Positions 1 through 13,069 of a stretch of DNA of 64,000 bases are shown piece by piece. The stretch spans positions 248,001-312,000 of the forward strand of contig NZ_JACHFL010000003.1 in NCBI RefSeq assembly GCF_014201875.1. Direction: 5' to 3'. Made by a program: the position numbers and the translations under genes. Every line of letters starts with the position of its first letter. Positions within the stretch are counted from its first letter, which is position 1. The DNA comes from Deinococcus humi (GTDB taxonomy: Bacteria; Deinococcota; Deinococci; Deinococcales; Deinococcaceae). A model generated the notes under the pieces. The model made no database searches. It was not told the DNA's origin and saw nothing but the letters and a program-made list of their open reading frames with translations.

Positions 1-98
1 TGGACGACGTGCGCCTGCTCGCCGAGGAGGGCATCCACGGGGCCATCGTGGGCCGGGCGATCTACGAGGGCACGCTGGCGTACCCAGTCCGGCTGTAG
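1..98 (+). CDS. hisA: HisA C-terminal fragment (phosphoribosylformimino-AICAR ribotide isomerase)
   Basis: Only the last 31 codons are in the window, read in frame 3 from base 3 to a TAG at 96-98. The tail reads [16 protein letters not shown], which matches the last beta/alpha unit and second phosphate-binding loop of HisA, a TIM-barrel isomerase of histidine biosynthesis in the cytoplasm. HisF shares the fold, but the [11 protein letters not shown] wording is more typical of HisA. The upstream part and start lie outside the window. Confidence 0.8.
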   Translation, partial: DDVRLLAEEGIHGAIVGRAIYEGTLAYPVRL

Positions 99-114
99 CC
101 AGAAGCCAGCCTGA

Positions 115-1428
115 TTAGGTTCCCTGCGTCCTCGCCGCGGCTGTCGCTTTCCGGGCCAACCGCGGAATGGTCAGCCCCTGCACCAGCAGGCTGAAGATGA
201 CCACCCCGTAACTCAGGACCAGCAGCATGTCACGCAGATCGCCGTCTGGCACATTGAAGGCCAGGGCTAGCGTCACGCCGCCGCGCAACCCGGACCAGAC
301 CATCAGTCGGCGGGTGTACGGCGGAAAGTGCTCGCGCCGCGTGAGCAGGGTGATGGGCAGCCACACGCCCAGCGCCCGCGCCCCCAGCCCCAGTGCGATC
401 ACCGCGGGCAGCAGCGCCACCAGCGGCCAGCCCAGATCCAGACTCAGGATCTCGAAAGCCATCAGCGTGAACAGCGCGGCGTTCAGCAGGTAGTCCACGA
501 AGTTCCAGAAGGTGGCGAGGTGATCGTGGATGGTATCCAGCTGCGCGTGGTTCTCGGCTTCCCACTGGGCCAGCTGTTCGCTCTGCCGAATTTTGCGGCG
601 GATCAGCTGAAGCAGCGCCATTAGCGTCAGGCCACTCATCACGGCCGTTACGGGCGCGCTGACCTCCAGCCGCTGTGCCAGCGCGTTGCCCCCCACCACC
701 AGGGCCAGCGAGATGACCAGTCGGGTGTTCTCGTCGAGCGCGCTGCGGCGGATGAACGCGAAGGCCAGGGCCCCCAGCGCCGCGCCCAGCGCGAGGCCCC
801 CCAGCATCTCGCGCCCGAACAGCAGCAGCGTGCTCCAGACAGTCACCTCCTGCGTGATGGGCGGCAGCAGCGCCACCAGCACCGTGAAGGCCACCACGCC
901 CACGCCGTCGTTGAAGAGCGACTCCCCGGCAATCAGTGACTCCACCTTTTCCGGCACTCCGGCGGCCTTCAGTAACGGCAGGGCCGCCACCGGATCGGTG
1001 GGCGCGACAATGGCGCCGAACAGCAGCGCCGCCACCCAGGGCACCGGCATGCCCGCCCATTGCAGCAGGAAGTAAAAGCCGCTTCCCAGCAACAGCAAGG
1101 TGACCAGGGTGGTCAGCAGGGTCACGGCCAGCACCGTGAGGCGCTCCTCGAACAGCAACTTCACATTGATCTGAATGGCGCTGGCAAACAGCAACAAACC
1201 CAGCAGCCAGTCGAAGACCAGCGTGCCGAAAGGCAGAGAGGTTACGGTGGCCTGAAACCGCTCGGCCAGCGGCACGCCCAGCAGATCCAGCGTGGCCACG
1301 CCCCCCGCCAGGATCAGGCCGCCGATCAGGATGCCGATGGTGGGCGGCAGTTTGAGAAAGCGGCTGTTGACGAATGACAGCGTTGCCAGCAACACCACGA
1401 AGATGCCAAAGATCTCGCTGGAGGACAT
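115..1428 (-). CDS. Monovalent cation:proton antiporter, CPA1 family
   Basis: A 437-residue membrane protein with about 12 hydrophobic segments spread over its length. The N-terminus ([16 protein letters not shown]) and the mid-protein motif [13 protein letters not shown] followed by [10 protein letters not shown] are the conserved ion-translocation motifs of CPA1 Na+/H+ exchangers. The family swaps Na+ or K+ for H+ across the cytoplasmic membrane for pH and salt homeostasis. The start ATG has CATACT 7 nt upstream on the minus strand, consistent with leaderless transcription. It is convergent with hisA and shows no operon partner. Ion preference cannot be read from the sequence. Confidence 0.88.
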   Translation of the reverse strand: MSSSEIFGIFVVLLATLSFVNSRFLKLPPTIGILIGGLILAGGVATLDLLGVPLAERFQATVTSLPFGTLVFDWLLGLLLFASAIQINVKLLFEERLTVLAVTLLTTLVTLLLLGSGFYFLLQWAGMPVPWVAALLFGAIVAPTDPVAALPLLKAAGVPEKVESLIAGESLFNDGVGVVAFTVLVALLPPITQEVTVWSTLLLFGREMLGGLALGAALGALAFAFIRRSALDENTRLVISLALVVGGNALAQRLEVSAPVTAVMSGLTLMALLQLIRRKIRQSEQLAQWEAENHAQLDTIHDHLATFWNFVDYLLNAALFTLMAFEILSLDLGWPLVALLPAVIALGLGARALGVWLPITLLTRREHFPPYTRRLMVWSGLRGGVTLALAFNVPDGDLRDMLLVLSYGVVIFSLLVQGLTIPRLARKATAAARTQGT

Positions 1429-1542
1429 GGAGCCAAGTATGCCTCCCGCAACCGCGTACGCCCTGGCCGCATGTTCTGGTGCGAGGTGGACTACTTATGT
1501 TCAGGGGCTGTTGCCTGTCTGCCGAATCTAGCGCGGGCGGCG

Positions 1543-2715
1543 CTACTTCTTCCCCTTGCCTCCGGTCCAGCCCAACAACCGCAGGACGATCACGGCGGGC
1601 ACGGCCAGCACGGCGCGCATCGCATTCCACATGGTGCCGCGCACGGTAGGAAGCAGCCGCCCCTCGGCGCGGGTGGGTGCGTGGGGCAGCATGCGGGGCA
1701 TTTTCGAATTGGCAGTGTCCAGCATTTCCCCCAGACGGCCCGGCAACGAAGCGCCTGTCTCCGCCTTCTGGCTGGCCTCCAGCTCCTGCGCAGTGGGCGC
1801 GGCGCTGATTTGCGATCCTTTCTCGACCAGTGCCGCCTTCTTGTCCACACTGGCCGCGCCGCCCGCTCCGGAGCCGAACTTCTGCGAGTAGACCCAGGTG
1901 ACCTCCGCGCCGAAAAAGAAGACCATGCTGGAAAAGTAGATCCACAGCAGCAGCAGCACCAGCGACCCGGCGGCCCCGAAGGCGCTGCCCGGCGCGGCCC
2001 GGCCCAGGTAGATGCCGATGGCGATCTGGCCGATGGTGAACAGCACCGAAGTGATCGCCGAGCCGATCCAGACCTCGCGCCACTGGAGCTTGACGTTGGG
2101 CAGCACCTTGTACAACGCGGCGAATACTACCGTCAGGATGCCCGCGCTGACGAAGAAGGTGGCGACGCGTACAAAAAGCGTCCCGAGGCCGATCACCTCG
2201 CCCAGATGCTCGGCGATGGCCGACAGGTAGGTGTTGCCGATCAGGAAGGCGATGATGATCAGGCCGATCAGCAGCACCAGTCCGAAGGAGATCAGCCGCG
2301 ACTTGATCACGTTCAGGATGCCGTTGCCGGGGGCCGGGTCTGCGCCCCATAGCGTGTTCAGCGCGTCTTGAAGTTGCACGAACAGGCCGGTGGACCCCAT
2401 GAACAGCGTCACGAAGCCCGCAATGCTCGCCAGCAGCGTCGACTGTTGCAGTCGGCTGCCGTCGGGCACGATGCCCTTGACGAATTCCACGGCGCTCTGG
2501 TTGAGGTTCTGGGCCAGAAAATCGAACAGCCGGTCCTGCACGTTCGCGTTGGCCAGCAGCCCACTCGCGACGGCCAGCACGAAAAACAGCAGCGGCGCGA
2601 TGGCGAAGATGGCGTAGTACGCGATGGCAGCGGCCAGACGCGGGGCCTTGTCCTGGCTGAAGGCCAGCGCGGATTCGCGCAGCAGCGTGAACAGATCGGC
2701 GGGCGTGAACCTCAT
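1543..2715 (-). CDS. YihY/BrkB family integral membrane protein
   Basis: The open frame runs further upstream, but the chosen ATG ([12 protein letters not shown]) is preceded by TACACT six bases upstream on the minus strand and starts the recognisable domain, giving 390 residues. Six hydrophobic segments occupy about residues 30-280, with the family motifs [18 protein letters not shown] near the N-terminus and [26 protein letters not shown] in the last helices (shortened here to position only: about residues 225-255). The hydrophilic C-terminal tail of roughly 100 residues is Ala/Pro/Arg-rich. The biochemical role of the family is not settled; no catalytic motif is visible. Confidence 0.85.
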   Translation of the reverse strand: MRFTPADLFTLLRESALAFSQDKAPRLAAAIAYYAIFAIAPLLFFVLAVASGLLANANVQDRLFDFLAQNLNQSAVEFVKGIVPDGSRLQQSTLLASIAGFVTLFMGSTGLFVQLQDALNTLWGADPAPGNGILNVIKSRLISFGLVLLIGLIIIAFLIGNTYLSAIAEHLGEVIGLGTLFVRVATFFVSAGILTVVFAALYKVLPNVKLQWREVWIGSAITSVLFTIGQIAIGIYLGRAAPGSAFGAAGSLVLLLLWIYFSSMVFFFGAEVTWVYSQKFGSGAGGAASVDKKAALVEKGSQISAAPTAQELEASQKAETGASLPGRLGEMLDTANSKMPRMLPHAPTRAEGRLLPTVRGTMWNAMRAVLAVPAVIVLRLLGWTGGKGKK

Positions 2716-2721
2716 CCGGGC

Positions 2722-2727
2722 AGTGTA
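2722..2727 (-). promoter_or_regulatory. Leaderless -10 box of the YihY/BrkB gene
   Basis: TACACT on the minus strand ends 6 nt before the ATG at 2715, so the transcript should begin at or next to the start codon. No convincing -35 is seen. It is back to back with the TAACCT box (2758-2763) that serves the thioesterase on the plus strand. Confidence 0.55.
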
Positions 2728-2769
2728 GCGGGCGGGGCGGTATGCGCCTGCCTGTCTTAACCTAAAGTT

Positions 2770-3204
2770 ATGCGCCCCATTCCCGCAGGCTTCGTGCAAA
2801 CCCTGACCGTGACCGTGACCGATGAGATGACGGTCGACTTCGGCGAACTCGGCGCCGTTCACCCGGTCTACGCGACGTACTGGATGGCCAAACACTTCGA
2901 GGAGGTGGGCCGCAAGATCATCCTGCCGTTTCTGGAAGACGGCGAGGGCGGCATCGGCTCGCAGGTGGAGGTAATCCACACCGGGCCGGCGCTGCCCGGC
3001 ATGGCCGTGACCGTGACCGCCACGTTCACAGAACAGGCGGGACGCCGCGTCCACGCCACCATGCGTGCCGTGACCGAACTGGGCGACGAGATCGGCCACG
3101 GCAGCACCACCCAGTTCGTCCTGCCGCAGACCCGGATCGACGCCAATTTTGAGGCGTTGCGGGCGCGGTGGGCCGCCAGGGTGGCCGGGACGGGCGGAAG
3201 CTGA
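2770..3204 (+). CDS. Hotdog-fold thioesterase, FlK-like
   Basis: A 144-residue single-domain protein. The segment [19 protein letters not shown] (residues 31-49) followed by [15 protein letters not shown] (about 67-81) resembles the FlK (fluoroacetyl-CoA thioesterase) branch of hotdog acyl-CoA thioesterases, where Thr, Glu and His form the active site. Candidates here are T36, E44/E45 and H70, by pattern only. It would hydrolyse a small acyl-CoA in the cytoplasm; the substrate is unknown and fluoroacetate should not be assumed. The ATG follows TAACCT by six bases, so it is probably leaderless. Confidence 0.75.
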   Translation: MRPIPAGFVQTLTVTVTDEMTVDFGELGAVHPVYATYWMAKHFEEVGRKIILPFLEDGEGGIGSQVEVIHTGPALPGMAVTVTATFTEQAGRRVHATMRAVTELGDEIGHGSTTQFVLPQTRIDANFEALRARWAARVAGTGGS

Positions 3205-3309
3205 GTGCTCCCCTCACCCATCGCTTTGGCCGCCTTGATTAACAGATCACTTTGACCTCTAAGTAAGTTGCCATGGACAAGGCTCCGGCCCGCTATGCTG
3301 GTGGGCAGT

Positions 3310-5061
<1,752 letters not shown>

Positions 5062-5071
5062 ACGCTCTCCT

Positions 5072-5098
5072 GCGGCCAATCCCCAGGAGGATGGCCGC
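5072..5098 (+). terminator. Hairpin downstream of malic enzyme gene
   Basis: GCGGCC pairs with GGCCGC and an inner ATCC pairs with GGAT around the loop CCAGGA, with one bulged A; about 10 bp in all. It is followed by CGTTTC, only weakly T-rich. It begins 10 nt after the malic enzyme stop codon. Confidence 0.5.
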
Positions 5099-5241
5099 CG
5101 TTTCACGCTGCGCCAGACGATCCTGCCGCTTCACGCTTTCGCAGGCCCCCGCCGTCTATCCTGTCTTCGGCCAGGAGACCGAGCGCCCGCCTGCCGGGTG
5201 CTCACAGAGAAGCTCCCAGGCAGTCTTGACAAGGAGAATCC

Positions 5242-6525
5242 ATGACCCACCCATCCTCCAATCCACTCCAGGACCGTGACGTGGTGATCGTCAGCGCCGT
5301 CCGTACCCCGATCGGGGCCATTCGTGGCTCGCTCTCTACCGTCCGCCCGGACGATCTGGCCGCCCACATCATCAAGGCTGCTGTCGAGCGCAGCGGCGTC
5401 AATCCTGCGCTGATCGAGGAAGTTATCCTCGGCTGTGCCAACCAGGCTGGCGAGGACAACCGCAACGTGGCGCGCATGGCTTCCCTGCTGGCTGGGCTGC
5501 CCGACACCGTGGCGGGCCTGACGGTCAACCGTCTGTGTGCCTCGGGCCTTTCAGCCATCAACACGGCGGCCCGCGCCATCCGCAACGGCGACGGCGACGT
5601 GTATGTGGCGGGCGGCGTGGAGAGCATGACCCGCGCTCCCCTGGTGATGCCCAAGGGTGCAGGGGCTTTTCAGAACGGCAACGTGACGGTCTACGACACC
5701 ACGTTGGGCTGGCGGTTCCCCAACCCCGCCATGCAGGAACTGTTTCCCCTGGAAGCAATGGGGGAGACCGCCGAGAACATCGTTGAACGCAGCCGCGAGG
5801 GCGCGTACGCGGGCGGTGAGATCACCCGAGAGGATCAGGACGCCTTCGCGCTGGAATCGCAACGGCGGACCGTGGCCGCCCTGAACGCGGGCCGTTTCAA
5901 AGATGAAATCGTGCCGGTGGAGGTCAAGGGCAGGAAGGGCGTGACCGTCTTCGACACCGATGAGCATCCTCGCTTTCAACGGGTCGGCGACACCTTCACG
6001 CTGGACACCTCGGCTGAACAGCTGGCCGGCCTCAAACCGGCCTTCCGTAAGGGTGGGAGTGTCACGGCGGGCAATGCCTCAGGGCTCAACGACGGCGCAG
6101 CGGCGCTGGTGCTGATGAGCGCGGGCAGGGCGCGGGAACTGGGCATCGAGCCGCTGGCCCGCTGGGTGGGCGGGGCGGTGGCAGGGGTGGAGCCGCGCGT
6201 GATGGGCCTGGGACCCATTCCAGCGACGCGTAAGCTGCTGGAGCGCACCGGAATCAAGCAGGCGGACCTCGATCTCATCGAGCTGAACGAGGCGTTTGCA
6301 GCCCAGGGACTGGCTGTGATCCGCGAATTGGGCCTGGATCCCGAAAAGGTCAACGTCAATGGCGGGGCGATTGCGCTGGGGCATCCCCTTGGAATGTCGG
6401 GCGCACGGTTGATCGTGGCGCTGACCCACCAGTTGCGCCGGACGGGCGGGCGTTACGGGCTGGCGACGCTGTGCGTGGGCGTCGGGCAGGGCGAGGCGGC
6501 CATCATCGAACGGGTGGAGGCGTGA
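5242..6525 (+). CDS. Thiolase (acetyl-CoA acyltransferase)
   Basis: A 427-residue thiolase. The nucleophilic Cys is in [10 protein letters not shown] (about residue 97), the [10 protein letters not shown] motif follows, and the C-terminal [18 protein letters not shown] and CVGVGQGEA supply the catalytic His and second Cys. The enzyme cleaves or forms 3-ketoacyl-CoA in the cytoplasm. An AAGGAGAAT ribosome site lies just before the ATG. It overlaps the next gene, a fused CoA-transferase, by GTGA, so the two are translationally coupled. The pairing suggests 3-ketoacid (acetoacetate or 3-oxoadipate) use, where the transferase makes the CoA ester and thiolase splits it; the exact substrate is open. 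Confidence 0.92.
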   Translation: MTHPSSNPLQDRDVVIVSAVRTPIGAIRGSLSTVRPDDLAAHIIKAAVERSGVNPALIEEVILGCANQAGEDNRNVARMASLLAGLPDTVAGLTVNRLCASGLSAINTAARAIRNGDGDVYVAGGVESMTRAPLVMPKGAGAFQNGNVTVYDTTLGWRFPNPAMQELFPLEAMGETAENIVERSREGAYAGGEITREDQDAFALESQRRTVAALNAGRFKDEIVPVEVKGRKGVTVFDTDEHPRFQRVGDTFTLDTSAEQLAGLKPAFRKGGSVTAGNASGLNDGAAALVLMSAGRARELGIEPLARWVGGAVAGVEPRVMGLGPIPATRKLLERTGIKQADLDLIELNEAFAAQGLAVIRELGLDPEKVNVNGGAIALGHPLGMSGARLIVALTHQLRRTGGRYGLATLCVGVGQGEAAIIERVEA

Positions 6526-7871
6526 AGACCGTCCCGATCATCTCCGCCGATGAGGCCGCTGCGCTGGTCACGTCCGGGGATACCTTGCTGGTGGGCGGGT
6601 TCGGGATGACTGGCAATCCGGTGCATCTCGTCCACGCGCTGGCCGAAACGGCCACCCGTGACCTGACCTTCGTCGGCAACAATGTCGGTGAGGCGGGCCT
6701 GAGCGGGGGCCGTCTGCTGAGAAACGGTCAATTGAAAAAGGCGGTGGGCTCCTTTTTTACCTCCAACCGCGAGGCGGTGGCGGCGGCGCAGGACGGCTCC
6801 CTGGAAGTGCAGCTGATCCCGCAGGGCACGCTGGCCGAGGCCATCCGTGCTGGTGGGGCCGGTATTGGCGGCTTCTACACACCGACCGCAGTTGGCACTG
6901 TGATTGCCGGGGACACAGACACCCGGACCCTGAACGGTCAGGAGATGGTCTTCGTCCCTGCTCTGCGCGGCGACGTGGCGTTCGTCCGGGCATGGCGGGC
7001 GGACCGGGCGGGCAACCTGCAGTATCGCCTGACTGAACAGAATTTCAACCCGGCGATGGCGACGGCGGCGCAACTGGTGGTTGCTGAGGTCGAGGAAATT
7101 GTGGAGGTCGGCGAGATCGCCCCCGAGCACGTCCATACCCCCGGACTGTATGTGGACGCCCTGGTGCACGCCACCCTGACCCTGGCGGATCTGGGCAGCA
7201 GCGCAGATGTCAGGGGAGGAGCCAAGCGGGTGGACGAGGCCAGAATGAACATGGCCCGCCGCGCCTTGCAGGAGTTGCGCCCCGGCGACGTCGTGAACCT
7301 GGGCATTGGCATCCCCACCCTGGTGGCAGACCTGATCACCCCCGAGATGCAGGTCAACCTGCACACCGAAAACGGTATGCTGGGGGTGGGGCCGGCCCCC
7401 GAGGGTGGCGGCGCCATGGACTACCCCGTGAATGCGGGCAAGATTCCAGTGACTGCCCTGCCGGGAGCGAGTTACTTTGACAGCGCCCACAGTTTCGGGA
7501 TGATCCGTGGCGGCCATGTGGACGTGGCGGTGATGGGTGGACTGCAAGTCGATGAGGCGGGCAATCTGGCGAACTGGGCCGTGCCGGGCAAGCCCCTGCT
7601 GGGCGTGGGCGGCGCGATGGATCTGGCCAGTGGAGCTAAAAAACTGATCGTGACCATGACCCACACCGATCCAGATGGCACGCCCAAGATCGTCCCTGAA
7701 TGCACGCTGCCGCTGACGGCGCGCGGCGCGGTAGACATGGTCATCACCGATAAGGCCGTCTTCGAGATGGTGGACGGGCAATTGACCCTGACCGGTCTGA
7801 TGCCCGGCACCACCCTGCAAGACGTGCGGCTGTGCACGGGCGCCAGCTTTATTGAGCGCCTCGGAGCCTGA
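6522..7871 (+). CDS. Fused-subunit 3-ketoacid CoA-transferase
   Basis: A 449-residue protein from a GTG that overlaps the thiolase stop (GTGA). The two CoA-transferase family I subunits are joined in one chain: subunit A at about 1-215 ([30 protein letters not shown]) and subunit B from about residue 240 ([20 protein letters not shown]), with the catalytic glutamate in [11 protein letters not shown]. The family moves CoA from succinyl-CoA or acetyl-CoA to acetoacetate or 3-oxoadipate. Eukaryotic SCOT has this fused order, while many bacteria use two genes. Together with the upstream thiolase it forms a compact ketoacid activation and cleavage module. Confidence 0.9.
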   Translation: MKTVPIISADEAAALVTSGDTLLVGGFGMTGNPVHLVHALAETATRDLTFVGNNVGEAGLSGGRLLRNGQLKKAVGSFFTSNREAVAAAQDGSLEVQLIPQGTLAEAIRAGGAGIGGFYTPTAVGTVIAGDTDTRTLNGQEMVFVPALRGDVAFVRAWRADRAGNLQYRLTEQNFNPAMATAAQLVVAEVEEIVEVGEIAPEHVHTPGLYVDALVHATLTLADLGSSADVRGGAKRVDEARMNMARRALQELRPGDVVNLGIGIPTLVADLITPEMQVNLHTENGMLGVGPAPEGGGAMDYPVNAGKIPVTALPGASYFDSAHSFGMIRGGHVDVAVMGGLQVDEAGNLANWAVPGKPLLGVGGAMDLASGAKKLIVTMTHTDPDGTPKIVPECTLPLTARGAVDMVITDKAVFEMVDGQLTLTGLMPGTTLQDVRLCTGASFIERLGA

Positions 7872-7946
7872 TCGGGCGGAAGTGTATTGGCCCGATGTTA
7901 GGACAGGAGTGCTTCTCACTCTGAACACTGCCAGAAGAACAAAAAT

Positions 7947-7980
7947 TTCACGAATTAAAAATATCGTGAATACTTTCACT
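7947..7980 (+). repeat. Dispersed TTCACGA/TCGTGAA repeat, copy A
   Basis: TTCACGA at 7947, TCGTGAA at 7964 and TTCACT at 7975, with the same 17 and 28 bp offsets as copies B-E. It is very AT-rich compared with its surroundings and lies between the convergent CoA-transferase and YbjN genes. Confidence 0.8.
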
Positions 7981-7997
7981 AATAAGAGATAAGAAGA

Positions 7998-8017
7998 AGG
8001 CGGGTACTGGCCCGCCT
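7998..8017. terminator. Bidirectional terminator between convergent genes
   Basis: GGCGGG (7999-8004) pairs with CCCGCC (8011-8016) around TACTGG, extended by one A-T pair. The minus-strand side is followed by TTCTTCTTATC, which suits the YbjN gene; the plus side by TCTTTCCTT, which suits the CoA-transferase. Confidence 0.7.
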
Positions 8018-8035
8018 CTTTCCTTACTTGAAAGC

Positions 8036-8497
<462 letters not shown>

Positions 8498-8627
8498 CAA
8501 AACCATCTCCTTGAGGGGGTGAAGCTCAACGCTCCAACATTGGTGCGTGGTTGAAACCCGAACGATTCTAACACCTGCCGTCCAGTGCGCACCTTGAACC
8601 GGAGTCCAAGATGCGGGGGGTGTGCCT

Positions 8628-8981
8628 TCAGGGTCTCGACAGAATCCTCAGGGTGACCGGGGCGACGCCCTGCGCCAGAATGCCCAGCGAGGCGGCAGCA
8701 GAGCGTGAAAGGTCGATAATGCGCCGCGAACTCCCGAACGGCCCACGGTCATTGACCATCACGTCCACGCTGCGGCCCGTGCCAGTGTGCGTGACCCGGA
8801 CCCAGGTGCCGAACGGCAGGCTGCGGTGCGCGGCGGTCATCACGGTTTGCCGCGCGGTTCGGCCGCCGTAGAACACCGCCGAGCCGCTTTGAAAAACAGC
8901 GGTAGAAGCGCTGGCCGTCCCTGTCTCCATTCCGCCAAGAGGGGAGAGGATCAGGGTCAGCGCCAGGGCCATGCGCCTCAA
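8628..8981 (-). CDS. RlpA-like double-psi beta-barrel protein
   Basis: 117 residues with an N-terminal signal peptide (about 1-26) followed by an RlpA domain: [24 protein letters not shown] and [15 protein letters not shown] are the hallmark motifs, including the Asp used by RlpA lytic transglycosylases (NDRGPF) and the surface-exposed RIIDLS strand. It should act on septal or peripheral peptidoglycan outside the membrane. It lacks the SPOR domain of longer RlpA proteins. Its ATG overlaps the stop of the upstream M24 peptidase gene (ATGA), so the two are one transcription unit. Confidence 0.85.
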   Translation of the reverse strand: MRRMALALTLILSPLGGMETGTASASTAVFQSGSAVFYGGRTARQTVMTAAHRSLPFGTWVRVTHTGTGRSVDVMVNDRGPFGSSRRIIDLSRSAAASLGILAQGVAPVTLRILSRP

Positions 8982-10027
8982 ACCGACTCCTTCGGTGCGT
9001 GGCTCAGTACCTCGCAGCCGTCCTCCGTGACCAGCAACAGGTCCTCGATCCGCACGCCACCCACGTCTGGCAGGTACGCTCCCGGCTCAATGGTGATGAT
9101 CATGCCTGGTGCCAGCACGTCCTCGCTGGTGCCGCGCAGCCCCGGCCCCTCATGGACCTCAAGACCAACGCCGTGGCCCAGCGAGTGTGAGAAGGCCTCG
9201 CCCAGCCCGTGCCCGGTCAGGATGTCGCGCGCGATCTTGTCGAGGTCGGCGGCGCGCACCCCTGGCCTGACGGCCCTGACGGCGGCTTCCTCGGCTTCCA
9301 GCACCGCGTTGTAGACCCGCCGCATCTCGTCGGAGGGTTGACCGACGGCCACTGTGCGGGTCATGTCGCTGTTGTAGCCGTTCATGCGTGCGCCCATGTC
9401 CACCGTCACCAGCTCGCCGTCCTGAATCACCCGCTCCGAGGCCAAGCCGTGTGGCATTGCTCCGCGCGGCCCGCTGGCCACGATGACCCCGAAAGCCGGT
9501 CCGGCTCCGGCCTTGCGCAGCCGCGTCTCGATCTCCAGCGCGATGTCCAGCTCACGCACCCCGGCGGCGATCATGGGCCGGACCTCGGAAAAGACCTGGT
9601 CTGCCAGATCCTGCGCCGCCCGGATGGCCCCGATCTCCTCCGAGGTCTTGTGCAGCCGTAACCTCTGAACCACGCCGCGCAAGGGCACCAACTCGGCGTC
9701 CGGCCAGTGTTCCTTCAGATCTTTGAGCCCCGCCACGGTCAGGTGATCGGCCTCGAAACCGACTTTTCGCCCCCCAAGCGTCCCCGCTGCATGCTTGAAA
9801 GTTTCCGGCGGGCGGGCGATGTGCTGCGGCACGCTGGACTCCTCGCGGGCCTGAACGGTGTACCGCGCGTCGGTGTACAGCGTCGTGGCGTCCGGGGTCA
9901 CCAGCACCCGGCCGTCCTCGGGCGACGTGAAGCCCGTCAGCGCCCTCACGTTGGCCGGGTTGCTGACCCACAGGGCGTCCACGCCCGCCTCGCTTATCGC
10001 GTCTCTCAACCTTTGCAGTTGGCTCAT
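8978..10027 (-). CDS. Xaa-Pro aminopeptidase, M24 family
   Basis: 349 residues from the ATG of [11 protein letters not shown]. An N-terminal creatinase-like domain (about 1-120) precedes a pita-bread M24 domain with the metal ligands D (VTVDMGA), D (NSDMTRT), H ([10 protein letters not shown]), E (IEPGAY) and E (RIEDLLLV). It removes N-terminal residues ahead of proline in the cytoplasm, using two divalent metals. TAGCGT lies 8 nt upstream on the minus strand, suggesting a leaderless message. It overlaps rlpA-like downstream by four bases. Confidence 0.9.
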   Translation of the reverse strand: MSQLQRLRDAISEAGVDALWVSNPANVRALTGFTSPEDGRVLVTPDATTLYTDARYTVQAREESSVPQHIARPPETFKHAAGTLGGRKVGFEADHLTVAGLKDLKEHWPDAELVPLRGVVQRLRLHKTSEEIGAIRAAQDLADQVFSEVRPMIAAGVRELDIALEIETRLRKAGAGPAFGVIVASGPRGAMPHGLASERVIQDGELVTVDMGARMNGYNSDMTRTVAVGQPSDEMRRVYNAVLEAEEAAVRAVRPGVRAADLDKIARDILTGHGLGEAFSHSLGHGVGLEVHEGPGLRGTSEDVLAPGMIITIEPGAYLPDVGGVRIEDLLLVTEDGCEVLSHAPKESV

Positions 10028-10225
10028 AAACCAAGACGCTAACACCTTGCCCTTTCCCCATTCGTGCCGCCACTGCAACCTGTCCCCGTTCAGGAGACAC
10101 CTCGCGGTTAAGGTTTTGCCCCTGCAACGTCCATCAATCTGACGGGACGCTTATACTCCTCTATCGGGACAACACGAGATTCGCACAGCGGGCCTACCCA
10201 GGCCCCATCCCCAAGGAGGGACACC

Positions 10226-11374
<1,149 letters not shown>

Positions 11375-12280
11375 ATGGGCATTCTCGTCAATAAGGACAG
11401 CAAGGTGATCGTCCAGGGCATGACCGGACGTGAGGGCGCTTCACACAGCCGTGCCATGAAGGAATTCGGGACCCAGGTGGTCGCGGGCGTGACCCCGGGC
11501 AAGGGTGGCACGGACTTCGAGGGCTGGCCCATCTATAACTCGGTGGCCGAGGCCAAGGAGGCCACGGGCGCAAACGTGTCCATCATCTTCGTGCCGCCCG
11601 CCGGGGCCGCCGACGCCGTGCTGGAAGCCGCGCACGCGGGCATCCCGCTTGTCATCCTGATTACCGAGGGCGTCCCCACGGTCGACATGATGAAGGCGGT
11701 TCAGGAAGTCAGGATGCTCGACGCCAGAAGCCGCGAACACGGTGGCGAGGGCGTGCGCCTGATCGGTGGCAACTGCCCCGGTCTGGTGACCAACGGGGAA
11801 GCAAAGGTGGGCATCATGCCCAACAAGATCTACACCAACCCCGGCCGCATCGGCCTGATCAGCCGCAGCGGGACCCTGACCTACGAAGCAGCGAAGCTGC
11901 TCAACGACGCTGGGATGGGCACTTCTACCACCGTGGGCATCGGTGGCGATCCGGTCATCGGGACCACCTTCGCCGACGTCCTCCCCATGTTCGAGGCGGA
12001 CGAGGACACCGACGCCGTCGTGGTCATCGGTGAAATCGGCGGTGCGGACGAGGAAGCGGCGGCTGAGTACATCAAGAACAACATGAAGAAGCCCGTGGTG
12101 GCGTTTATCAGTGGGCGCAGCGCCCCGGCGGGTAAGCGAATGGGCCACGCGGGAGCCATCATCATGGGCAACGTTGGGACCCCAGAAAGCAAGCTGGCCG
12201 CTTTCAAGGATGCGGGTGTTCCGGTGGCCGACACCATGCCCGAGATCATCGATCTCGTCAAGGCAGCGCTCAACAAGTAA
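11375..12280 (+). CDS. sucD: Succinyl-CoA synthetase alpha subunit
   Basis: 301 residues. The CoA-binding Rossmann domain starts with [15 protein letters not shown], and the phosphohistidine loop is [11 protein letters not shown] near the C-terminus. It pairs with SucC, whose stop codon immediately precedes this ATG. A short charged insertion (RSREHGGE) interrupts the usual middle region, which is a minor lineage feature. A strong intrinsic terminator follows 14 nt after the stop, so the operon is just sucCD. Confidence 0.96.
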   Translation: MGILVNKDSKVIVQGMTGREGASHSRAMKEFGTQVVAGVTPGKGGTDFEGWPIYNSVAEAKEATGANVSIIFVPPAGAADAVLEAAHAGIPLVILITEGVPTVDMMKAVQEVRMLDARSREHGGEGVRLIGGNCPGLVTNGEAKVGIMPNKIYTNPGRIGLISRSGTLTYEAAKLLNDAGMGTSTTVGIGGDPVIGTTFADVLPMFEADEDTDAVVVIGEIGGADEEAAAEYIKNNMKKPVVAFISGRSAPAGKRMGHAGAIIMGNVGTPESKLAAFKDAGVPVADTMPEIIDLVKAALNK

Positions 12281-12294
12281 TTCTGTCTTTTTGG

Positions 12295-12328
12295 AGGGAC
12301 TGCCGATGCGTCGGCGGTCCCTTTTCTG
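12295..12328 (+). terminator. Intrinsic terminator of sucCD
   Basis: AGGGACTGCCGA (12295-12306) pairs with TCGGCGGTCCCT (12311-12322) around TGCG, a 12-bp stem with one G-T wobble, followed by TTTCTGTT. Confidence 0.85.
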
Positions 12329-12408
12329 TTGCTGACCTTGCGTCGCCCTTTGGGGCATTCCTACCAGCGCGTCACGTCCAGATCAGCCGACCAGCTTACA
12401 CTGGACCC

Positions 12409-12978
12409 ATGAATCTCCGCCTTCTGCTGTCCCTTGCGCTGGGTTTGTCTGTGCCCCAGGCGTCGGCCTTGACGGTCACAGGCACGGTACAGGGCAGCGC
12501 GGCGCCGGATCTGCGTCTCGCTGGGTTTGCCGTCACGCCGTTCGGTCAGCCGGTGCAGGAACTGGCCAGCTCATCGCTTGATAGCGGTCAATTCCGACTT
12601 GATCTTCCTGCGGGGCCGCCGCCTGCCCGTGCCCAGGCCGTGTTGAGTTCGCAGAACGTGTCCTGGCCTGGCGTGATCGATCCAGTGCAGGTGAGCGCCG
12701 CCGCACAGACTGGAGAGCTGAAGCTCTTCGTGTACCGCGATCAGAACGGCAACGCACGCCATGACGAGAACGAATCCTTGCGTGAGGTCTCGCCGATGGT
12801 CGGCAGATCGTCGTTGTTCATCCCCTGGGTAAGCGCTGATGTGACGGTGACCGCCAACAAGGGGTATCAGGCATCCCTGAAAAAGGGCTGGAATGCCTTC
12901 CTAGTAGATGTGGGACGTGTCGTGAACGTTCAACCATTTGCTGAAGCGGTAACTGTTACTGTTTCACTGCAAAGGTAG
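12409..12978 (+). CDS. Secreted protein with a calcium-loop-like motif, function unknown
   Basis: 189 residues with a clear signal peptide (about 1-20, cleavage near ASA-LT). I do not recognise the family. The mature part looks all-beta, rich in Val/Thr, and holds one acidic loop, YRDQNGNARHDENE (about 109-122), with ligand spacing like a single calcium-binding (dockerin or EF-hand-like) loop. TACACT sits 6 nt before the ATG, so it is probably leaderless. It may be a surface or periplasmic carboxypeptidase-regulatory-like beta domain, but that is a guess. A dispersed repeat follows the stop. Confidence 0.6.
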   Translation: MNLRLLLSLALGLSVPQASALTVTGTVQGSAAPDLRLAGFAVTPFGQPVQELASSSLDSGQFRLDLPAGPPPARAQAVLSSQNVSWPGVIDPVQVSAAAQTGELKLFVYRDQNGNARHDENESLREVSPMVGRSSLFIPWVSADVTVTANKGYQASLKKGWNAFLVDVGRVVNVQPFAEAVTVTVSLQR

Positions 12979-12994
12979 ACAATCGAATATAAAA

Positions 12995-13028
12995 TTCACG
13001 AGTTAGATTTATCGTGAAACTATTCACT
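12995..13028 (+). repeat. Dispersed TTCACGA/TCGTGAA repeat, copy B
   Basis: TTCACGA at 12995, TCGTGAA at 13012 and TTCACT at 13023. It begins 17 nt after the stop of the secreted protein and precedes the first alpha/beta hydrolase; this is the only copy between two genes on the same strand. Confidence 0.8.
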
Positions 13029-13069
13029 TGCATTATTAGTAATGCTTATCTATTCCGGGCAACTCAAAA

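Noticed and set aside
230..2350. 706-codon minus-strand frame over the antiporter and BrkB genes
   Set aside because: It is out of frame with two clear membrane proteins and gives an Arg/Ala/Gly-rich sequence without motifs.
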